Of a DNA stretch of 60,000 nt, positions 57,274 through 60,000 are shown piece by piece (the stretch's first letter is position 1; every line of letters starts with the position of its first letter). A program made the translations under genes and the position numbers. The notes under the pieces were generated by a model. That model searched no databases. It saw only the letters and a list, made by a program, of their open reading frames with translations, and was not told where the DNA came from. Source of the DNA: Bolinopsis microptera. Taxonomy: Eukaryota; Ctenophora; Tentaculata; Lobata; Bolinopsidae. The stretch spans positions 7,460,858-7,520,857 of the forward strand of contig NC_087075.1 of the NCBI RefSeq assembly GCF_026151205.1, read 5' to 3'.

Positions 57274-57510
57274 ATGTCAGTTCTATGGCATGAGGCATCC
57301 CGGGCTAGAAAAGTTGCAGCCTGGGTGCTCAGTGCGTTCAAGTGCAGAAATAGAATCACAATGTTGACACTTAACAAGTCACTTGTCCGAAGTCATTTAG
57401 AGTACTGCTGCCGTCTGTGGAATACCAGTAAAATCTCATTCTCAGACATCCAACAGATAGTACAGCGTACTTTCACCTCAAGAATTTGGGGTGTTCAACA
57501 TCTTAAGTAG
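57274..57510 (+). pseudogene. LINE fragment, region after the RT core
   Basis: ARKVAAWVLSAFKCRNRITM LTLNKSLVRSHLEYCCRLWN and VQRTFTSRIWGVQHL are typical of the thumb/C-terminal part of CR1/Jockey-like LINE ORF2. It is on the same strand as the RT fragment at 54.5 kb, and the two are likely parts of one element split by later insertions. Confidence 0.75.
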
Positions 57511-57777
57511 AAGTGAAGAGATACCAAACATGATGCGGTATACCAATGACTCCTTGGTGTACAGTTTATTTTTATATACGTCTGCAAGGTTAATACTGAG
57601 AAACTCTGCACATGGCTCCAGCATATCAAGATTGAACTGATTCAGTTGGTTGTAGTTGACGGTACTACGCTTAGCAAATGGGTCAAATGCAGTAAGGACA
57701 CGTTTAACTAGTACATTAGACTCTGCCCGGAGAAGCAGGCCCCCAATCGCAGATTTAATCTGAATCTCTGTGTCCAT
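57478..57777 (-). CDS. Right-arm copy of inward ORF1, unknown protein
   Basis: About 99 codons from ATG at 57777 (an in-frame ATG lies 13 codons upstream at 57816). The middle, LEPCAEFLSINLADVYKNKL YTKESLVYRI, has the spacing of a SAP-like helix-turn-helix, often seen in DNA-binding parts of transposon proteins; this is a guess. The last codons lie outside the arm in LINE-like sequence, so the true C-terminus may be lost. Confidence 0.45.
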   Translation of the reverse strand: MDTEIQIKSAIGGLLLRAESNVLVKRVLTAFDPFAKRSTVNYNQLNQFNLDMLEPCAEFLSINLADVYKNKLYTKESLVYRIMFGISSLLLKMLNTPNS

Positions 57778-57816
57778 ATTGACAAAAATTGACAGTTGAC
57801 ACGTCTTATTCTTCAA

Positions 57817-58363
57817 ATGTACACGTCTTATTCTTCAAATGTACTCGATAATATGTACTATTTCCAATATGTACACAAACCGCCACAGTATGCATCAATA
57901 TACCGAGCTGATAAGCTATTAAAGATAACGGAGACAAAAAATAGCAACGTTTTAAACAAGTACCAATATGAATTTAGTGCCAACTTGAATGAGTATAATG
58001 TGGCATGTTCAGTCGGTAATCGACCGATAGGCTTACCTAAACACAAGAAATTGTTTTCAAAGGAAAAAATTCGAAATTCTTATTAATGAAGATATCAGTT
58101 TATATTTCGACTTTATAAAGTACCCTGTCATTATTCAAAAAGAGATAATATTTGACCAAAACCCACAATGGGTTGAGTGGACCGCTGCCAGTGTCTCTCT
58201 TCCCCAAACAAAAGGAAATGATATTAATTTGATTGACCGTCTGCAAATGCAAAATTATATCGAAAATGAAATCGGTCGCTCGCTTTTCCCATTTATTTAC
58301 AATTGTAATAGATTAAGAAGAACTACCCAAAGGCAGCTGTACTCGGCAATAAATATTCAATAA
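57817..58363 (+). CDS. Right-arm copy of outward ORF2, two overlapping frames, unknown protein
   Basis: Frame one runs 57817-58086 (90 codons, ends KEKIRNSY). The +1 frame overlaps it and runs on as KFEILINEDISLYFDFIKYP, WVEWTAASVSLPQTKG and RLRRTTQRQLYSAINIQ to a stop near 58363. The shift point is at GGAAAAAATTC. ORF1 and ORF2 start only 39 bases apart and diverge, so the arm could hold a two-way promoter. No family was recognised. Confidence 0.45.
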
Positions 58364-58971
58364 ACATCAGCGCTAATTGGACACTAACTACCACCCTTAT
58401 CGCACAACTCTTTAAGAATCTTGTGAGTTTGGCAAGTGAAAATTTGCAGCCTTCCAGACATTGATTGGGTCAACGAGGTGTTGAAAAAAAAAGTCTTCCG
58501 TCCCAAGATTTGAGACCTGGAACGGCTCAAGGGACCCCTTAGATAGAAACAAATTTGGCTCGGTAGAATTTTTGAATATGGGGCAGTTTTGAGAAATTGA
58601 CCACTCCCTTGTTTGGCACTTTCGCGAACACTAAACCCACATATCTCCTTATCTCCACTTCTGATTGCAGAAAGGAGATCAACTTGGGTATGAAAATAGT
58701 CAGAATCATCACATTTAACTTTAAGAGGGTAGAACATGGTTGCCTGAAATCTTTTACTTTAATTTGCTGTGATTGTTGGAAACTGAAGCTTCGTGATAAA
58801 CGCCCGCTTGTGGATATAATACTATAATACATATCAGACTCGCCTCGAGGGCGGAATTTCGTATAGCACTCGGGCCCAACGGGCCCTCCGGGCTATTATG
58901 CTGCAGGCGCCCTCGAGGACATATAATATATCGCACACGCGATAAATAAGTTAAGTTTATAGATACTCAAC

Positions 58972-59091
58972 CTGAGCAGTTTGTTTCGTCTGATCCATCA
59001 TTACAATCTACTCCTCCATCACATAAATAGCCAGCGTCGATACATTGCTCACCGTCCGAGCACTTTACATATCCTTCTCCGCACTCTCTCT
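58972..59091 (-). CDS. LDL-receptor class A repeat exon
   Basis: A 120-base exon (acceptor tctccag, donor CTCAG/gttgag) encoding one LDLa module: [21 protein letters not shown] then [15 protein letters not shown]. Six Cys and the calcium-binding DGSDE are present. It is symmetrical in phase (1-1), so it can be repeated or skipped without shifting frame. It belongs to a minus-strand gene whose other exons lie beyond the window or are not recognised. Confidence 0.9.
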
Positions 59092-59532
59092 CTGGAGAGT
59101 AGTTGATTATTTTTGATTATTGGATGCTATATTATATATCATAATTACAGAATAATATACTTTTGTGAACTATGAGGGCTTCTATTTTGGTCAGGAAGTC
59201 AACACCCCTATCAGTCGGTATGATGGGAATACTAATAGTGAAAAGTTAAATGTAGCAAGAGAGATCAGTCAGCACTCTCACTCCACATCTATGAAAGGAA
59301 TTTTGAATATTTTGATCAGTAACTGGAATACGTCCGATTTGGTGTAGCTAAGCAGGCGTATAACTTACGTCAACTAAATAAAGAATAATATTATTTGACT
59401 ATTATCCAGATAATTGAAATTTTTTTAAAAGGTACTGTCTACGTCCCAAAATCTGACGGAGACTTTAGTCCGTTATCATTAGGTTACATATGTTTTAAAT
59501 TGGTAAATAAGTTAAGTTTATAGATACTCAAC

Positions 59533-59652
59533 CTGAGCAGTTTATTTCGTCTGACCCATCATCACAATCACGATATTGTTCACATACAGTATAAGCGCGG
59601 ATACATTGCTCACCGTCCGAGCACAACGAAAATCCTTCTTCACACTCTTTCT
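59533..59652 (-). CDS. LDL-receptor class A repeat exon, second copy
   Basis: Same length, splice sites and phase as 58972-59091. It encodes [36 protein letters not shown]. The flanking intron sequence is also similar, so the exon and its flanks duplicated as a unit of about 561 bases. It is the upstream neighbour of the other exon. Confidence 0.9.
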
Positions 59653-59836
59653 CTGGAGCAGGGGTAATTACGTCAACTAAATAAAGTATAATACAGGGGG
59701 GGGGGGGGCAAAAGTCAGTACCCAAACGTTGGATTTTATACCACCGCCGTGTTTTATATTTGAGAGTTGTTGCTTTGCAGATGGCATACTGTACCTACTT
59801 GTTCGAGGATTCCGTCACCAAAATTTGAAAAAAAAT

Positions 59837-59904
59837 CTCCCTCTCCCTCTCCCTCTCCCTCTCCCTCTCCCTCTCCCTCTCCCTCTCCCTCTCCCTCTCC
59901 CTCC
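59837..59904. repeat. (CCCTCT)n microsatellite
   Basis: About 11 hexamer copies, in the likely intron upstream of the LDLa exons. Confidence 0.95.
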
Positions 59905-60000
59905 CTAATGAATAGATCATCTCCAATTTCTCCTTTTCGCCAATATCTATAAAATTGTGTTAACTTTAGAAAAATATAAAAGAATAAACATGGTTTCAAT

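Larger units (their letters stand above)
49493..58743. mobile_element. 9.25-kb structure bounded by about 1.23-kb inverted repeats
   Basis: The left arm 49493-50720 and right arm 57518-58743 are inverted copies with few differences. Each arm carries the same two divergent ORFs. The interior holds an inserted 3.7-kb transposon, LINE fragments, a palindrome-built element and an 18-bp repeat. It may be a DNA transposon with very long terminal repeats, a fold-back element or an inverted segmental duplication. I found no integrase or polymerase. Confidence 0.7.

Noticed and set aside
56952-57293. ORFs with LLQEMM, AAAGDD or HHLLQQ repeats
   Set aside because: An 18-bp repeat is open in several frames on both strands, with no start context or flanking domain.
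49493-58743. Polinton/Maverick element
   Set aside because: Long inverted ends fit, but there is no polymerase B, integrase, ATPase, protease or capsid gene, and the length is too short.

Overview
This is an intron-rich, AT-rich nuclear window from an invertebrate animal. It has GT-AG introns throughout, two nuclear tRNA genes, many microsatellites, several classes of DNA transposon and LINE remnants. I cannot name the species. A non-bilaterian such as a cnidarian is possible but not shown.

One large + strand gene is the backbone from about 1 to 44.5 kb. Its exons match the myotubularin-related pseudophosphatase SBF1/SBF2 (MTMR5/MTMR13): SBF2/DENN-associated segments, GRAM domain, myotubularin domain with a dead active-site loop, an atypical C1 zinc finger and a C-terminal PH domain ending at 44535. 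The N-terminal DENN region lies left of the window. The introns act as gene nests. The 9.6-kb intron 18713-28354 holds five tandem two-exon glutathione-S-transferase-like genes and a four-exon class A GPCR, all on the minus strand. The intron that splits the C1 domain holds tRNA-His (+) and tRNA-Arg (-). The last intron, inside the PH domain, holds a + strand, two-exon immunoglobulin-domain receptor with a long tyrosine-motif tail, preceded by a 41-bp E-box/CCAAT tandem repeat.

Mobile elements also sit in the SBF introns. They are a 2.33-kb FLYWCH/MULE element with an 8-9 bp target duplication (3705-6038), a 1.37-kb near-perfect palindrome in a TTAA context (12069-13430), and a repeat-rich insertion (16640-17964).

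Right of SBF (44.5-60 kb) is transposon-rich. A 9.25-kb structure (49493-58743) is bounded by about 1.2-kb inverted repeats, each carrying the same pair of head-to-head ORFs that I do not recognise. Nested in it are a 3.7-kb terminal-inverted-repeat transposon coding for a PIN/FEN1-like plus CXC-type protein, LINE reverse-transcriptase fragments and an 835-bp element built of short palindromes. Minus-strand exons for LDL-receptor class A repeats (58972-59652) and a hydrophobic, possibly GPI-signal C-terminus (47813-47924) flank this block and may belong to one surface protein.

Exon limits were placed by eye from splice consensus, reading phase and family similarity. Most SBF phases agree from 6791 to 16468 and from 17973 to 35642. 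The first exons, one junction at 16468/17973 and the linker before the PH domain are uncertain.
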